From the NCBI RefSeq assembly GCF_003696265.1, contig NZ_RFFH01000001.1, positions 1,139,745 through 1,203,744 of the forward strand: 64,000 nt of DNA. Reading direction: 5' to 3'. The translations under genes were made by a program, and so were the position numbers. The DNA comes from Nocardia stercoris (GTDB lineage: Bacteria > Actinomycetota > Actinomycetes > Mycobacteriales > Mycobacteriaceae). Position 1 is the stretch's first letter, and the number at the start of each line of letters is the position of its first letter. The notes under the pieces are model-generated. The model was given only the letters and a program-made list of their open reading frames with translations, was not told where the DNA came from and did no database searches. Below, in pieces: positions 1 through 16,708 of this stretch.

Positions 1-917
1 TGGACCAGTTGGAAACGATCGATACGACCCGTCTGCGCTGGTTCGTCGCGGTAGCCGAGGAATTGCATTTCGCCCGGGCCGCCCGGACGCTCGGCATCTC
101 GCGGCAGCGGCTGAGCGCCACGGTCACCGAACTGGAGAGTGAACTAGCCCGCCCGCTGTTCGTTCCCGGTGCGCAGTCGACCCGGCTCACCGCCGCGGGG
201 GAGCAGGCCCTCGCGGCCGCCCGCGAAATCCTCGCCCGCTCGGAAGAGACTGTGGCCCAAGACATTCCGGCGGGCCCGGGTGCGTTCCGGGTCGGCTACG
301 TGCCGGGCGTGACCATGTCGAAGTGGGCCGACCGCTGGGCGGAACGCTATCCCGACGAGCCCCTGGAGCTGATCGGAATCCCGCAGGCCGAGCAGCTCGC
401 CGCCCTGCGCGACGGCCGGGTCGACATGTGCCTGGTGCGGTTGCCCATCGATCGCGAGGGCCTGCACGCCATTCCGCTGTACAAGGAACTGGCCGTCGCG
501 GTGGTCCCCAAGGATCATCCGATCTCGCTGTTCGACGAAGTGGTCACCGCGGACCTGGCCGCCGAACGCATGCAGGACGCGTCCGACCTGGACGACATCG
601 CCGCCACCCTGGACCTGGTCGCCGCCGTCGGCGGCGCGGCGATCGTGCCGCACTCGCTGGCCCGACTGCACCACCGCCGGGATCTGGTGTACCGCACCGT
701 CACCGACGTCGCACCCACCGAGATCGCACTGGCCTGGCCGGCCGCGTCCGACGACGAGCGCACCGAGAATTTCATCGGGATCGTCCGCGGCCGCACGGTG
801 AACAGCTCCCGCACCCCGCAGCCGCGCGCCCAAACGCAACAGCCGCGTCGGGCCGCCAAGCCCCGGCAGGCGACGCGGGCCAAGCCCGCCAGATCCACCC
901 GGCGCCGGTCCCGGTAG
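1..917 (+). CDS. LysR-family transcriptional regulator, start codon cut by window edge
   Basis: DNA-binding transcriptional regulator. An N-terminal winged helix-turn-helix (about residues 10-65, with LHFARAARTLGISRQRLS) is followed by a LysR substrate-binding domain and an Arg/Lys/Pro-rich basic tail of about 40 residues. A TTG lies at 9, but the frame is open to the left edge and bases 1-2 are TG, so the natural start is probably an ATG or GTG one base outside the window, adding Asp-Gln before that codon. The basic tail is not part of the usual LysR fold and may add non-specific DNA binding (inference). The gene converges on a DUF2631 gene across a strong hairpin. The effector and target genes cannot be read from the sequence. 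Confidence 0.85.
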   Translation, partial: DQLETIDTTRLRWFVAVAEELHFARAARTLGISRQRLSATVTELESELARPLFVPGAQSTRLTAAGEQALAAAREILARSEETVAQDIPAGPGAFRVGYVPGVTMSKWADRWAERYPDEPLELIGIPQAEQLAALRDGRVDMCLVRLPIDREGLHAIPLYKELAVAVVPKDHPISLFDEVVTADLAAERMQDASDLDDIAATLDLVAAVGGAAIVPHSLARLHHRRDLVYRTVTDVAPTEIALAWPAASDDERTENFIGIVRGRTVNSSRTPQPRAQTQQPRRAAKPRQATRAKPARSTRRRSR

Positions 918-924
918 CCGAATA

Positions 925-967
925 CTCCGATGGGGTGGCACCGCAGTGCGGTGCCACCCCATCGGAG
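925..967. terminator. Bidirectional hairpin terminator
   Basis: A perfect 21-bp inverted repeat (arms 925-945 and 947-967, separated by one base) lies between two convergent genes ending at 917 and 982. No T-tract follows, as is common for actinobacterial terminators. It should stop transcription from both sides. Confidence 0.8.
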
Positions 968-981
968 CAGTTCGAGCGAAT

Positions 982-1257
982 CTAGCGCGGCTTGCGCTTC
1001 AGGATCTGGCCGCGGATCAGGATGATGCTGATCAGGGCGGCGAAGCCGACGAGGTAGATGTCCTCGACGTGCCCCTTGTGATTGCCCTTGAGCATGCACA
1101 GCAGGATGACCACGACCACCCAGCCGGCGATGTTCATGGCCTTCGTGGACTCGCCGCTCCAACCCCAAGCGGCGGACGGAACCTCGGCGGGGTCGACCTT
1201 CGTGACGACGGCGCTCTTGGCGGGTTCCAGTTCCGTGGCGGCCACGTTCGCTCCCAT
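982..1257 (-). CDS. DUF2631 family small membrane protein
   Basis: Short membrane protein of about 91 residues. After a soluble N-terminus of about 40 residues come two hydrophobic segments, one around AMNIAGWVVVVILLCMLKG and one around VEDIYLVGFAALISIILI, ending in a basic tail (LKRKPR). This arrangement matches the actinobacterial DUF2631 family, whose function is unknown. I chose the ATG at 1257 (MGANVAATE) rather than the upstream in-frame start at 1290. It lies back to back with dxr, as related genes do in neighbouring genera (from memory). Confidence 0.75.
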   Translation of the reverse strand: MGANVAATELEPAKSAVVTKVDPAEVPSAAWGWSGESTKAMNIAGWVVVVILLCMLKGNHKGHVEDIYLVGFAALISIILIRGQILKRKPR

Positions 1258-1394
1258 CAGTTCGAGGATGCCGCATCGAGCGCGCGGCATACGGTTTCGT
1301 CCCTATGGTGGCATACGACTGTGCGTCGTAGCCAGCGGGGTGAACCGGGTGTCCCACGTGTACGGCGGGATCGGCGCTACGGGAGAATGAACCG

Positions 1395-2558
1395 GTGTCC
1401 GACATCGTGAAAGTCCTGCTGCTGGGCAGCACCGGTTCCATTGGTACGCAGGCGCTGGAGGTCATCGCCGCGAACCCCGACCGGTTCGAGGTCGTCGGAC
1501 TGGCCGCGCGCGGCGGGAACACCGAGCTGCTGGCCGAACAGATCGCCGCCACCGGCACCCGCAATGTCGCGGTCGCCGACCCGGCCGCCGCCGCGGCTCT
1601 CGGTGTGGACCTGAGCGGCCCGGACGCCTGCACCGAACTCGTGCGCCGCACCGACGCCGACGTCGTATTGAACGCCCTGGTCGGTTCGCTGGGCCTGCGG
1701 CCCACACTGGCCACGCTGGAGTCGGGCCGCCGGCTGGCACTGGCCAACAAGGAGTCGCTGGTGGCCGGTGGCTCGCTGGTGACCCGAGCCGCCGCACCCG
1801 GTCAGATCGTCCCGGTCGACTCCGAACACTCGGCGATGGCGCAGGCCCTGCGCGGGGGTCGCGCCGACGAGGTGGCCCGGCTGGTGCTCACCGCGTCGGG
1901 TGGCCCGTTCCGCGGCTGGACCACCGAACAGCTGCAGGCGGTGAACCCCGCCGAGGCCAAGGCGCATCCCACCTGGTCGATGGGCCTGATGAACACGCTC
2001 AACTCGGCCACGCTGATGAACAAGGGCCTCGAGCTGATCGAGGCGCACATGCTGTTCGGCATCTCCTACGACGACATCGACGTGGTGGTGCACCCGCAGT
2101 CGATCGTGCACTCGATGGCGACCTTCACCGACGGTTCCACCCTCGCGCAGGCCAGCCCGCCCGATATGAAACTGCCGATCGCGCTGGCCCTGGGCTGGCC
2201 GGACCGGGTGCCGGGCGCCGTCCCCGCACTGGACTGGTCCACCGCGTCGACCTGGGAGTTCGAGCCGGTGGACAACACCGTGTTCCCGGCCGTCGAGCTG
2301 GCCCGGCACGCCGGGCGCCTGGGCGGCTGTGTCACCGCCGTCTACAACGCCGCGAACGAGGTCGCCGTCGACGCCTTCCTGGCGGGCCGCATCCGGTTCC
2401 CGGAGATCGTGGGCACGGTCGCCGCTGTGGTCGAGGCCGCCGACACCTGGACCGCGGAACCCAGTACCGTGGACGAGGTGCTCACGGCCGACACGTGGGC
2501 GCGTGAGCGTGCGCGGACCTACATCACGCAGGCCGGTCAGCAGGCAGGACAGCAGTAG
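1395..2558 (+). CDS. dxr: 1-deoxy-D-xylulose 5-phosphate reductoisomerase
   Basis: Catalyses the NADPH-dependent rearrangement and reduction of DXP to 2-C-methyl-D-erythritol 4-phosphate, the committed step of the MEP isoprenoid pathway, in the cytoplasm. The 387-residue length is typical. The NADPH-binding GSTGSIG is at residues 11-17, the metal-binding D142-S-E144 lies in VPVDSEHSA, and the SGGPFRG and [11 protein letters not shown] active-site segments are present. The start is GTG with a GGGAGA ribosome site about 8 bases upstream. Rip1 follows after 48 bases and ispG, another MEP gene, lies further downstream. Confidence 0.97.
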   Translation: MSDIVKVLLLGSTGSIGTQALEVIAANPDRFEVVGLAARGGNTELLAEQIAATGTRNVAVADPAAAAALGVDLSGPDACTELVRRTDADVVLNALVGSLGLRPTLATLESGRRLALANKESLVAGGSLVTRAAAPGQIVPVDSEHSAMAQALRGGRADEVARLVLTASGGPFRGWTTEQLQAVNPAEAKAHPTWSMGLMNTLNSATLMNKGLELIEAHMLFGISYDDIDVVVHPQSIVHSMATFTDGSTLAQASPPDMKLPIALALGWPDRVPGAVPALDWSTASTWEFEPVDNTVFPAVELARHAGRLGGCVTAVYNAANEVAVDAFLAGRIRFPEIVGTVAAVVEAADTWTAEPSTVDEVLTADTWARERARTYITQAGQQAGQQ

Positions 2559-2606
2559 GCTGGATCCGTCCCACGAGCGTGGGGGATACGACGCAGGAAG
2601 GCTCGC

Positions 2607-3827
2607 ATGGGGTTCGCGATCGGGTTCGTGCTCTTCGCGCTCGGCATCACGGTGTCGGTGGCACTGCACGAGTGCGGCCACATGTGGACCGCGCAGGCCA
2701 CCGGCATGAAGGTGCGCCGCTACTTCATCGGGTTCGGCCCGAAGGTGTTCTCCTTCAAGCGCGGCGAGACCGAGTACGGACTCAAAGCGCTGCCGCTGGG
2801 CGGGTTCTGCGATATCGCGGGCATGACGGCCCTCGACGAGGTCGACCCACGCGACCTGGACCGGGCCATGTACCGGCAGGCGACCTGGAAGCGGCTGCTG
2901 GTCATGTTCGGCGGCATCGGGATGAACTTCATCCTCGGTTTCCTGCTGATCATGCTGCTGGCCTGCGTGTGGGGCCTGCCGCGGCTGGATTCCCCGCCGG
3001 CGACGCAGATCCTGCCGGCCGGTTGTGTGCCGGCGCAGCAGGCCGACGGCAGCTATACGCCGTGTACTGGCGACGGCCCGGCGCAGCTGGCCGGCCTGAA
3101 GCGTGGTGACCAGGTCACCGCGGTCGGCAGCACCCCGGTCCACACCTGGGACGAGATGACCACCGCGATCCAGCACTCCAGCGGGCCCACCCCGTTCACC
3201 GTGCTGCGCGACGGCAAGACGATCACGATCACGGTGACCCCGGACCAGGCCGTCACCTATCCGGTGGACAAGACCACCAAGCAGCGCTCGACCACACCGG
3301 TCACGGTCGGCAAGGTCGGTATCGGTCAGGACTACTACGAACCGCAGACCTACAACCCGGTCACCGCCGTCCCCGCCGCCGCCTCCTTCACCGGTGACAT
3401 GTTCGGCCGCACCTTCCAGTCGCTGGCGCAGATGCCCAGCAAGGTGGTCGCCCTGTGGCATGCCGTGACCGGCGGCGAGCGCGACGCGGACACCCCGGTC
3501 AGCGTGTACGGCGCCGCGACCATCGGCGGCCAGACCGCCGAACGCGGCCTGTGGGGCCCGTTCATCCTGGTGCTGGCGAGCCTGAACTTCTTCCTCGGTG
3601 CCTTCAACCTGCTGCCGCTGCTGCCGCTGGACGGCGGGCACATCGCGGTGGTGCTGTACGAGAAGCTGCGCAACACCTTCCGCCGCCGGCGCGGGCAGTC
3701 CGACGGCGCGCCGGTCGACTACCTGAAGCTGCTGCCCGCGACCTACGTCGTCGTGGTGCTGGGTGGCGCGTACATGGTGCTGACCCTGGTCGCCGACATC
3801 GTCAACCCGATCAAGATCTTCCCCTAG
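2607..3827 (+). CDS. rip1: Site-2 intramembrane zinc metalloprotease (Rip1/RseP)
   Basis: Membrane-embedded zinc protease that cuts transmembrane anti-sigma factors and other substrates after a first cleavage on the outer side. The first membrane helix carries H21-E22-C-G-H25, the zinc-binding HExxH. A PDZ domain lies in the middle (around AQLAGLKRGDQVTAVGSTP). The last helices carry NLLPLLPLDGG with the third zinc ligand near D342. The 406-residue length and the position between dxr and ispG match the mycobacterial gene. The ATG is preceded by AGGAAG. The stop codon shares the palindrome CTAG with the stop of the convergent endonuclease V gene. Confidence 0.95.
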   Translation: MGFAIGFVLFALGITVSVALHECGHMWTAQATGMKVRRYFIGFGPKVFSFKRGETEYGLKALPLGGFCDIAGMTALDEVDPRDLDRAMYRQATWKRLLVMFGGIGMNFILGFLLIMLLACVWGLPRLDSPPATQILPAGCVPAQQADGSYTPCTGDGPAQLAGLKRGDQVTAVGSTPVHTWDEMTTAIQHSSGPTPFTVLRDGKTITITVTPDQAVTYPVDKTTKQRSTTPVTVGKVGIGQDYYEPQTYNPVTAVPAAASFTGDMFGRTFQSLAQMPSKVVALWHAVTGGERDADTPVSVYGAATIGGQTAERGLWGPFILVLASLNFFLGAFNLLPLLPLDGGHIAVVLYEKLRNTFRRRRGQSDGAPVDYLKLLPATYVVVVLGGAYMVLTLVADIVNPIKIFP

Positions 3828-4516
3828 GCCGGCAGCTCCCGCAGCAGGGTCCGGCACAGGTGGTCGGCGTGCCGGGTGGTCTCCGGCTGCCGGTGCCGCG
3901 GCGCCAGCGCCAGCACCTGCGCGGTGGCGGTATCGAGATCGATGTTGTGTCCCACGGAGACGTAGACCGGTTTGACCCCGGTCCGGGTGCGCACCGCGCG
4001 GCCGACCACCTCGCCGTCGATCGTGATCGGTGACCACGCGCCGCGCTCGTTCCCCGGCGGTTCGTGGTCACCCCACACCGTCTTGGCCACGCCGATGGAC
4101 GGCAGTCCGGTCAGCAGGCCCAGATGGCAGGCCAGCCCGAACCGGCGCGGGTGCGCGATGCCCTGGCCGTCGCAGACCAGCAGATCCGGTGTGGTGGAAA
4201 GCTTTTCGAGCGCGGCCACACTGCCGGGAAGCTCGCGGAACGCGAGCAGCCCGGGCACGTACGGGAACGACGCGACCCCCGCAGCGGTAGCGGTCTCCAC
4301 CGGTTCCAGCGTCCGCGCGTCGAGGACGACCACGGCTGTGACCACGGTCCCGTCCGCACGATAGGCCGAATCGAGGCCCGCCACCGTCGCGAACTCGGGC
4401 GTCCCCGGATTGTGCGGAACCACCAGGTGCCGCAGCCGGTTCTGCAGCGCCACAGCCGCTTCGGGGTCGGCGGGGATTCGTCGGGCGCAATCGATCGCAC
4501 CGGACCAGGCTGCCAC
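3824..4516 (-). CDS. nfi: Endonuclease V (deoxyinosine 3'-endonuclease)
   Basis: DNA repair nuclease that nicks one base 3' of deoxyinosine. Family signatures are intact: VAGLDSAY with the first catalytic Asp (about D49), the wedge motif PYVPGLLAFRE (about 85-95), DGQG with the second catalytic Asp (about D116) and HPRRFGLACHLG. The GTG at 4516 gives about 230 residues, close to the usual 220-235. A longer reading frame upstream overlaps the preceding gene and has no family similarity. It probably shares a transcript with the coiled-coil gene ending at 4543, and its stop overlaps that of rip1. Confidence 0.88.
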   Translation of the reverse strand: MAAWSGAIDCARRIPADPEAAVALQNRLRHLVVPHNPGTPEFATVAGLDSAYRADGTVVTAVVVLDARTLEPVETATAAGVASFPYVPGLLAFRELPGSVAALEKLSTTPDLLVCDGQGIAHPRRFGLACHLGLLTGLPSIGVAKTVWGDHEPPGNERGAWSPITIDGEVVGRAVRTRTGVKPVYVSVGHNIDLDTATAQVLALAPRHRQPETTRHADHLCRTLLRELPA

Positions 4517-4542
4517 GCGCGGTCCAGCGCGAGCCGCCCGGA

Positions 4543-5235
4543 TCAGGTCCGGGACCGGCCGCGGTCGATCTCGGCGAGTATCTGGATGAGCAGATCCTGC
4601 AGCGAACAGGCGGGCAGGACCGGAATGGTGGTGGCGAACGGCTCGGCCAGATCGAGGTCGGTGGCGAAGCCCGCCACTTCCCGCACCACCCACGACCCCT
4701 CGGGGCTGCCCGGATACGTCGCCAGCAGCTCGCAGATCCGGTCCACCGCATCGCTGATCAGGGCGGTCCGGGCCGCGATCGCCGCGACCATCTGCTCCTC
4801 GAGCTCGACGCGCCGCAGCTCCAGCTTGCCCGGTTCGACGCCCGCCTGATCGGGCGTGGTGCGCACCCCGCCGTCGGAGTGCACCTCGAATCCCTCGCCG
4901 AGCGCGGCCTTTCCGATCGCGCCCTCCGCGTCCAGGAGGGTGGGCAACTCGACCATGAAGTCGCGCAACTCGGTCATGACGGCCAGGAATCGATCGCGCG
5001 CCTCCCGCCGGCGGTCGCGGGCGCGATCGGCGGCATCGCGTTCGGCCAGGACCTGTTCCAGCGCACGTTCGAGTTGCAGTGCGATGGCTGTGGCCTCCGC
5101 AGCCGGGGAGGCAAGGTTGTCGAGAAAGCCGGAGACCGTGGTCAGGAGCTGCTGCAGATGCTCTCGCGGCAGATCCGGATTCCGGAACGTTTCGAGAAAG
5201 TCGTGCGCTGTCAGCGCCGTGCTCGCGTCGCCCAC
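4543..5235 (-). CDS. Hypothetical coiled-coil protein
   Basis: A 230-residue cytoplasmic protein that I do not recognise. It is highly charged and largely helical: residues of about 55-90 (RALEQVLAERDAADRARDRR) and 130-165 have the heptad-like pattern of coiled coils. It has no signal peptide, membrane segment or catalytic motif. It starts with GTG at 5235 and is followed 26 bases later by the endonuclease V gene on the same strand, so the two are probably co-transcribed. A link to DNA repair is only suggested by that neighbour. Confidence 0.6.
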   Translation of the reverse strand: MGDASTALTAHDFLETFRNPDLPREHLQQLLTTVSGFLDNLASPAAEATAIALQLERALEQVLAERDAADRARDRRREARDRFLAVMTELRDFMVELPTLLDAEGAIGKAALGEGFEVHSDGGVRTTPDQAGVEPGKLELRRVELEEQMVAAIAARTALISDAVDRICELLATYPGSPEGSWVVREVAGFATDLDLAEPFATTIPVLPACSLQDLLIQILAEIDRGRSRT

Positions 5236-5550
5236 GCCCTCAGCTTTTCACAACCGGGGTACCTGCCGATGCGTCTTTCGGCAGTGTCGGGTCGATCCGG
5301 TTCGCGTCGTGTGCTGTGGGATCGCTCACACCGCGGGACCCGGCGCGCCCGGCGACCCGAATCGCCGAGCCCCGGCCCGGGTTTCCGTACCCGCCCTGGT
5401 CTGCGCCGAATCACTGTCGACCCACCGTCGACACGGATCGGCCGCAGTGCGGCCGGGCGCCGATGACGTAGCTCTGACGAAGGGGGTTCCACCGCCGTGA
5501 CTAGACTCGGAAGCGGTACCGGCCGACCTGACGAAAGTAGGCGCTCGAAC

Positions 5551-6732
5551 GTGAGTACAGCCATCACTCTGGGCATGCCCGCCGCGCCCGGCGGCGGTGC
5601 CGCCCAAGTATCGCAGCCGGTTCTGGCGCCCAGGCGTAAGACCCGGCAGCTCATGGTGGGCAAGGTCGGCGTGGGCAGCGAGTTCCCGGTGTCCGTGCAG
5701 TCGATGACCACCACCAAGACCCACGACGTGAACGCCACCCTGCAGCAGATCGCGTCGCTCACCGCCTCGGGCTGCGACATCGTGCGCGTCGCCTGCCCGC
5801 GCCAGGAGGACGCCGACGCGCTGGCGACCATCGCGCGCAAGTCCCAGATCCCGGTGATCGCCGACATCCACTTCCAGCCGCGCTACATCTTCGCCGCGAT
5901 CGACGCCGGCTGTGCCGCGGTCCGGGTGAACCCGGGCAACATCAAGGAATTCGACGGCCGGGTCGGCGAGGTCGCCAAGGCGGCCGCCGCGGCCGGCATC
6001 CCGATCCGGATCGGCGTCAACGCCGGTTCGCTGGACAAGCGGATGCTGGAGAAGTACGGCAAGGCCACCCCCGAGGCGCTGGTCGAGTCGGCGCTGTGGG
6101 AGGCGAGCCTGTTCGAGGAGCACGGCTTCGGCGACATCAAGATCTCGGTCAAGCACAACGACCCGGTGGTCATGGTCGAGGCTTACCGGCAGCTGGCCGC
6201 GGCCTGCGACTACCCGCTGCACCTCGGTGTGACCGAGGCCGGCCCGGCGTTCCAGGGCACGATCAAGTCGGCCGTGGCGTTCGGCGCTCTGCTGTCGGAG
6301 GGCATCGGCGACACCATCCGGGTCTCGCTGTCGGCGCCGCCGGCCGAGGAGGTGAAGGTCGGTCAGCAGATCCTGCAGTCGCTGAACCTGCGCCCCCGCA
6401 AGCTGGAGATCGTGTCCTGCCCGTCCTGCGGCCGGGCCCAGGTCGACGTGTACACCCTCGCCGACCAGGTCAGTGCGGGGCTGGAGGGCCTGGAGGTGCC
6501 GCTGCGGGTCGCGGTCATGGGTTGTGTCGTCAACGGTCCCGGTGAGGCGCGCGAGGCCGACCTGGGTGTGGCCTCCGGCAACGGCAAGGGTCAGATCTTC
6601 GTCAAGGGTGAGGTCATCAAGACCGTGCCCGAGCACCTGATCGTGGAGACCCTGATCGACGAGGCCATGCGGATCGCCGAGGAACTCGGTCAGAACACGC
6701 CGAGCGGTGAGCCGGTAGTCACCGTCTCGTAA
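5551..6732 (+). CDS. ispG: 4-hydroxy-3-methylbut-2-en-1-yl diphosphate synthase (GcpE)
   Basis: Iron-sulfur enzyme converting MEcPP to HMBPP, the penultimate MEP-pathway step. The TIM-barrel segment holds [12 protein letters not shown] and [17 protein letters not shown]. The [4Fe-4S] ligands are C290, C293 (SCPSCGR) and C325 ([11 protein letters not shown]), with the neighbouring Glu of GPGEA as fourth ligand. I chose the GTG at 5551 ([10 protein letters not shown]), which matches the mycobacterial protein from its first residues. The reading frame remains open to 5497, but that extension is not conserved. Length is 393 residues. Confidence 0.95.
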   Translation: MSTAITLGMPAAPGGGAAQVSQPVLAPRRKTRQLMVGKVGVGSEFPVSVQSMTTTKTHDVNATLQQIASLTASGCDIVRVACPRQEDADALATIARKSQIPVIADIHFQPRYIFAAIDAGCAAVRVNPGNIKEFDGRVGEVAKAAAAAGIPIRIGVNAGSLDKRMLEKYGKATPEALVESALWEASLFEEHGFGDIKISVKHNDPVVMVEAYRQLAAACDYPLHLGVTEAGPAFQGTIKSAVAFGALLSEGIGDTIRVSLSAPPAEEVKVGQQILQSLNLRPRKLEIVSCPSCGRAQVDVYTLADQVSAGLEGLEVPLRVAVMGCVVNGPGEAREADLGVASGNGKGQIFVKGEVIKTVPEHLIVETLIDEAMRIAEELGQNTPSGEPVVTVS

Positions 6733-6777
6733 CCGCTTGCCGAACGCGGTAACACGAGCGGCGGTTCGTGGCAGGCT

Positions 6778-7641
6778 GTGATCGTGCGGAGTGTGCTGGA
6801 GCCGACCCGCCGGACCCGGGCGTCCGGCGCACGCCAGCTTGCCGATCGTGACCTGGCGCAAGTACTACGGATCCTCGATACCGATCCGGTTGCCTCGTGC
6901 ATGGTGGCTGCGCGACTGCAGGAGTTCGGCATCGAAGGTGGCGTGGGTCAACTGTGGAGCCGGGGTGGCCCGTCGGAGTCGCTGTGCTATTCCGGCGCGA
7001 ACCTGATTCCGCTGCGCGGGCGGCCCGAGGATCTGCGGGCCTTCGCGGACCGGGCGCTGCGCTGGCCACGGACCTGCTCGTCGGTGGTGGGCCGGCAGGA
7101 GCTGGCGTTGCCGCTGTGGGAGCGGCTCGCCGAGCAGTGGGGGCCGCCGCGTGAGGTGCGCTCCGAGCAGCCGTTGCTCGCGCTGGACCGGGCGGCGTCC
7201 GCGCTGCCCGACGAGAAGGTGCGCCGGGTGCGCGCCGACGAACTCGATCGCTACCTGGTCGCCGCGGTGGCGATGTTCACCGAGGAGATCGGGGTGGATC
7301 CGCGGGCCGGTGACGGTGGCCGCGGCTACCGGCGCCGGGTGGCCGGGTTGATCCAATCCGGCCGGGCCTGGGCACGATTCGAGGACGGGCAGGTCGTCTA
7401 CAAGGCGGAGATCGGCGCGCTGTCGGATCAGACCGGGCAGATTCAGGGCGTGTGGGTGCATCCGGATTGGCGGGGGCGCGGCCTGGGCATCGCCGGTACC
7501 GCGACGGTCGCCAACACGATCGTGTCGGCCGGGCGGACCGCGAGCCTGTACGTCAACTGCTACAACGAGATCGCGCGGCAGGCCTACCGCCGGGTGGGGT
7601 TCCGGCAGGTCGCCACCTTCGCCACGGTGCTGGTCGACTAG
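6778..7641 (+). CDS. GNAT-family N-acetyltransferase
   Basis: A 287-residue protein with a C-terminal GNAT fold. The acetyl-CoA loop is seen as VWVHPDWRGRGLGIAG (R/Q-x-x-G-x-G/A type), followed by SLYVNCYNEIARQAYRRVGF, the usual final strand and helix. The N-terminal half is a second, divergent domain, as in the mycobacterial gene that follows gcpE (from memory, Rv2867c). The substrate is unknown. It starts with GTG 45 bases after ispG, consistent with co-transcription. Confidence 0.85.
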   Translation: MIVRSVLEPTRRTRASGARQLADRDLAQVLRILDTDPVASCMVAARLQEFGIEGGVGQLWSRGGPSESLCYSGANLIPLRGRPEDLRAFADRALRWPRTCSSVVGRQELALPLWERLAEQWGPPREVRSEQPLLALDRAASALPDEKVRRVRADELDRYLVAAVAMFTEEIGVDPRAGDGGRGYRRRVAGLIQSGRAWARFEDGQVVYKAEIGALSDQTGQIQGVWVHPDWRGRGLGIAGTATVANTIVSAGRTASLYVNCYNEIARQAYRRVGFRQVATFATVLVD

Positions 7642-7656
7642 CCGGCCGCGGGGCGG

Positions 7657-8544
7657 TCAGCTGCTGGCCGGCGCGACCTCGACACAGGGGACGGGGCTCG
7701 CCGCGTCGGGCTGCAGCGCGTCGAGCACGTACTGCCAGACCCGCGGGGAGTAGAGCGCGGACTCGTGGTCGGAGTGGTCGAGGTCGCAATCCTGTTGGAG
7801 CAGAACGTTGGTGACGCCGGGGCCGTCGAGGAAGGTGTGTTCGTAGGGGGCGGTGACGGGGTCGGTGCTGCTGGCGATCACGGTGTAGTCGGCGCCGGGC
7901 CGGGTGTCGCCGTCGGCGTAGATCTCGTTCAGGAAGTCCGAGCCGCGCCGGAGTTGGGTCATTGGGGGGATCGCGCGGTCCAGCGGGGCCGGCAGCGGGC
8001 CGGCGGTCATGCCGTGGTTCTCGGCGACGATCCCGATCAGCTTGTCCACCTTCGTGTTTCCGCCGAGGACGTTGATATAGTACTGGGCGAGCACACCGCC
8101 CTGCGAGTAGCCGACCAGATCGACTGTGTCCGAATTGGTTTCGATGCGCACCCGGTCCACTTCGGTGGCGAGCTCCCGTGCCGCGGCGCGCAGGTCGGTC
8201 AGCTGTTGGAGCGGGAACTGTGCCAGCGGAACGGGATTGCCGTAGTTGAAGGTGAAGACGCAGTAGCCCGCGTTGTGCAACAGCGGCGCGCCCGTGTTCC
8301 AGGCCGCGCCCTGGGTCAGGTACATCCCGTTGATCAGGATCACGGGGTGCGGGTGCGGCGCGGGCCCGGCGCAGCCGGCGAGGTTCGCGCCCGGCGGGGG
8401 AGTGGTCGCGTCGGCGACGTGCGCGTACGAGGCGGCGGGGCCGTAGGGGACCGGCAGCGGCGCGGTGTCGGCGGCCGCGGGTGCCCAGCCGCCGATGGCC
8501 GCCGCCGCGGTCGCGGTCAGAACGGTGGTGTTTCGTCCGAACAC
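7657..8544 (-). CDS. Secreted alpha/beta-hydrolase, triacylglycerol lipase-like
   Basis: Exported esterase or lipase of about 295 residues. An N-terminal signal sequence (FGRNTTVLTATAAAAIGG up to AAADT) leads into an alpha/beta-hydrolase fold with the oxyanion segment PVILINGMYL and the nucleophile elbow GYSQGG (Ser near 147). Candidate catalytic Asp and His lie in SSTDPVTAPYEH and LDHSDHESAL. Four Cys could form disulfides outside the cell. The start is the GTG at 8544, five bases after GGAGG, not the upstream in-frame codon. It is convergent with the GNAT, only 15 bases away. The lipid substrate is unknown. Confidence 0.85.
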   Translation of the reverse strand: MFGRNTTVLTATAAAAIGGWAPAAADTAPLPVPYGPAASYAHVADATTPPPGANLAGCAGPAPHPHPVILINGMYLTQGAAWNTGAPLLHNAGYCVFTFNYGNPVPLAQFPLQQLTDLRAAARELATEVDRVRIETNSDTVDLVGYSQGGVLAQYYINVLGGNTKVDKLIGIVAENHGMTAGPLPAPLDRAIPPMTQLRRGSDFLNEIYADGDTRPGADYTVIASSTDPVTAPYEHTFLDGPGVTNVLLQQDCDLDHSDHESALYSPRVWQYVLDALQPDAASPVPCVEVAPASS

Positions 8545-8791
8545 TGAATCCTCCGATTGTCCGATCGTTCCGATCGCTGCGGCAGGGGAATTCACCGGGC
8601 GCGCCGACGTCCGCGAAAAGCGCGGGTCGCCGTACGATTCCCGCTCCGATACGAGCGGTCGATTCCCCCGATTCCCCTATTTCGACTCATCTCGATCGAA
8701 ATCGCCGAAATGCAGCTCGATATGCATCGCGCCATGTCCGAATTGTCGCGTGCCAGACAAAATTAGAACCTGTGTCGATCCGCTGTATGTA

Positions 8792-8866
8792 ACACTTTCG
8801 GGCAATGCACCAAAGTGCATGGCACTTTGGTGCATTGCACCTTCGGGCATCGCACTTTCAGGCAAC
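8792..8866. repeat. Five tandem 15-bp repeats containing a 17-bp perfect inverted repeat
   Basis: Units start at 8792, 8807, 8822, 8837 and 8852 and follow GCACTTTCGGGCATN; units 2 and 3 are near mirror images. Bases 8802-8818 and 8822-8838 form a perfect 17-bp inverted repeat with a 3-base loop. It could be a multi-site operator or a structured leader of the NRPS transcript. The 15-bp period would encode pentapeptide-like repeats, but I found no convincing gene across it. Confidence 0.8.
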
Positions 8867-9090
8867 AAGAGGCTGTTTCGGCGGCCGAATCACGCCGAAG
8901 CGCCGGTTCTGTTGCGGGAGTAGACCATCGGGGCCGACGGCAAACCTCCTGTTGGAACGGCTGCGTCCGCCATAGCAGATGTTCTCACTACTGGTGCTGC
9001 GCTGTCTGTGAAATCGCATGTGCGGCAAGCGGTCAGGGTGCGACGACGTTGACGGCCCATTGGGGAGCGGCTACGTTGAAAGTCGAATAT

Positions 9091-9104
9091 CAAGCGAGCG
9101 CTTG
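9091..9104. promoter_or_regulatory. Palindrome CAAGCG-AG-CGCTTG, candidate TetR-type operator
   Basis: A perfect 6-bp-arm dyad located 124 bases upstream of the NRPS start. CAAGCG/CGCTTG half-sites with short spacers are common for TetR-family repressors, and a TetR gene sits at the other end of this cluster. A role as operator is inference from form and place. Confidence 0.45.
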
Positions 9105-9227
9105 GTTGTTGCATCGAGGCAGCAAGAAAGGCTCGGCCGAGCGCATCTTGTTCGGGCATCCGGATCTCCGCGTATTCACGAGATCGGATTTCGTTCAGCG
9201 GTTCAACTGTTTACATTGGGGTTATTC

Positions 9228-16673
<7,446 letters not shown>

Positions 16674-16708
16674 ACCGTCCGAATCCCGTTATCCAGCAAG
16701 GAATTATC

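Larger units (their letters stand above)
8545..9227. other. Long intergenic region upstream of the NRPS
   Basis: This 683-bp gap separates the secreted lipase from the NRPS. Several reading frames cross it, but none has family similarity or a convincing start. It contains five 15-bp direct repeats with an inverted repeat (8792-8866) and a palindrome typical of TetR operators (9091-9104). The proximal end, TTGGGG at 9215-9220, is the NRPS ribosome site. It is the likely control region of the peptide cluster. Confidence 0.6.

Noticed and set aside
1377..4037. Very long antisense open frame opposite dxr and rip1
   Set aside because: It is the mirror of two strongly supported genes, is rich in His/Arg/Gly from GC-rich codon shadows and has no domain.
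8677..8868. Minus-strand 63-residue frame with pentapeptide-like repeats (PESAM type)
   Set aside because: The repeats follow from the 15-bp DNA repeat and also occur in the other frames. No ribosome site or homologue was recognised.
9018..9227. N-terminal extension of the NRPS reading frame
   Set aside because: The extension has no similarity to condensation domains, and the ATG at 9228 has a good ribosome site directly before the conserved fold.
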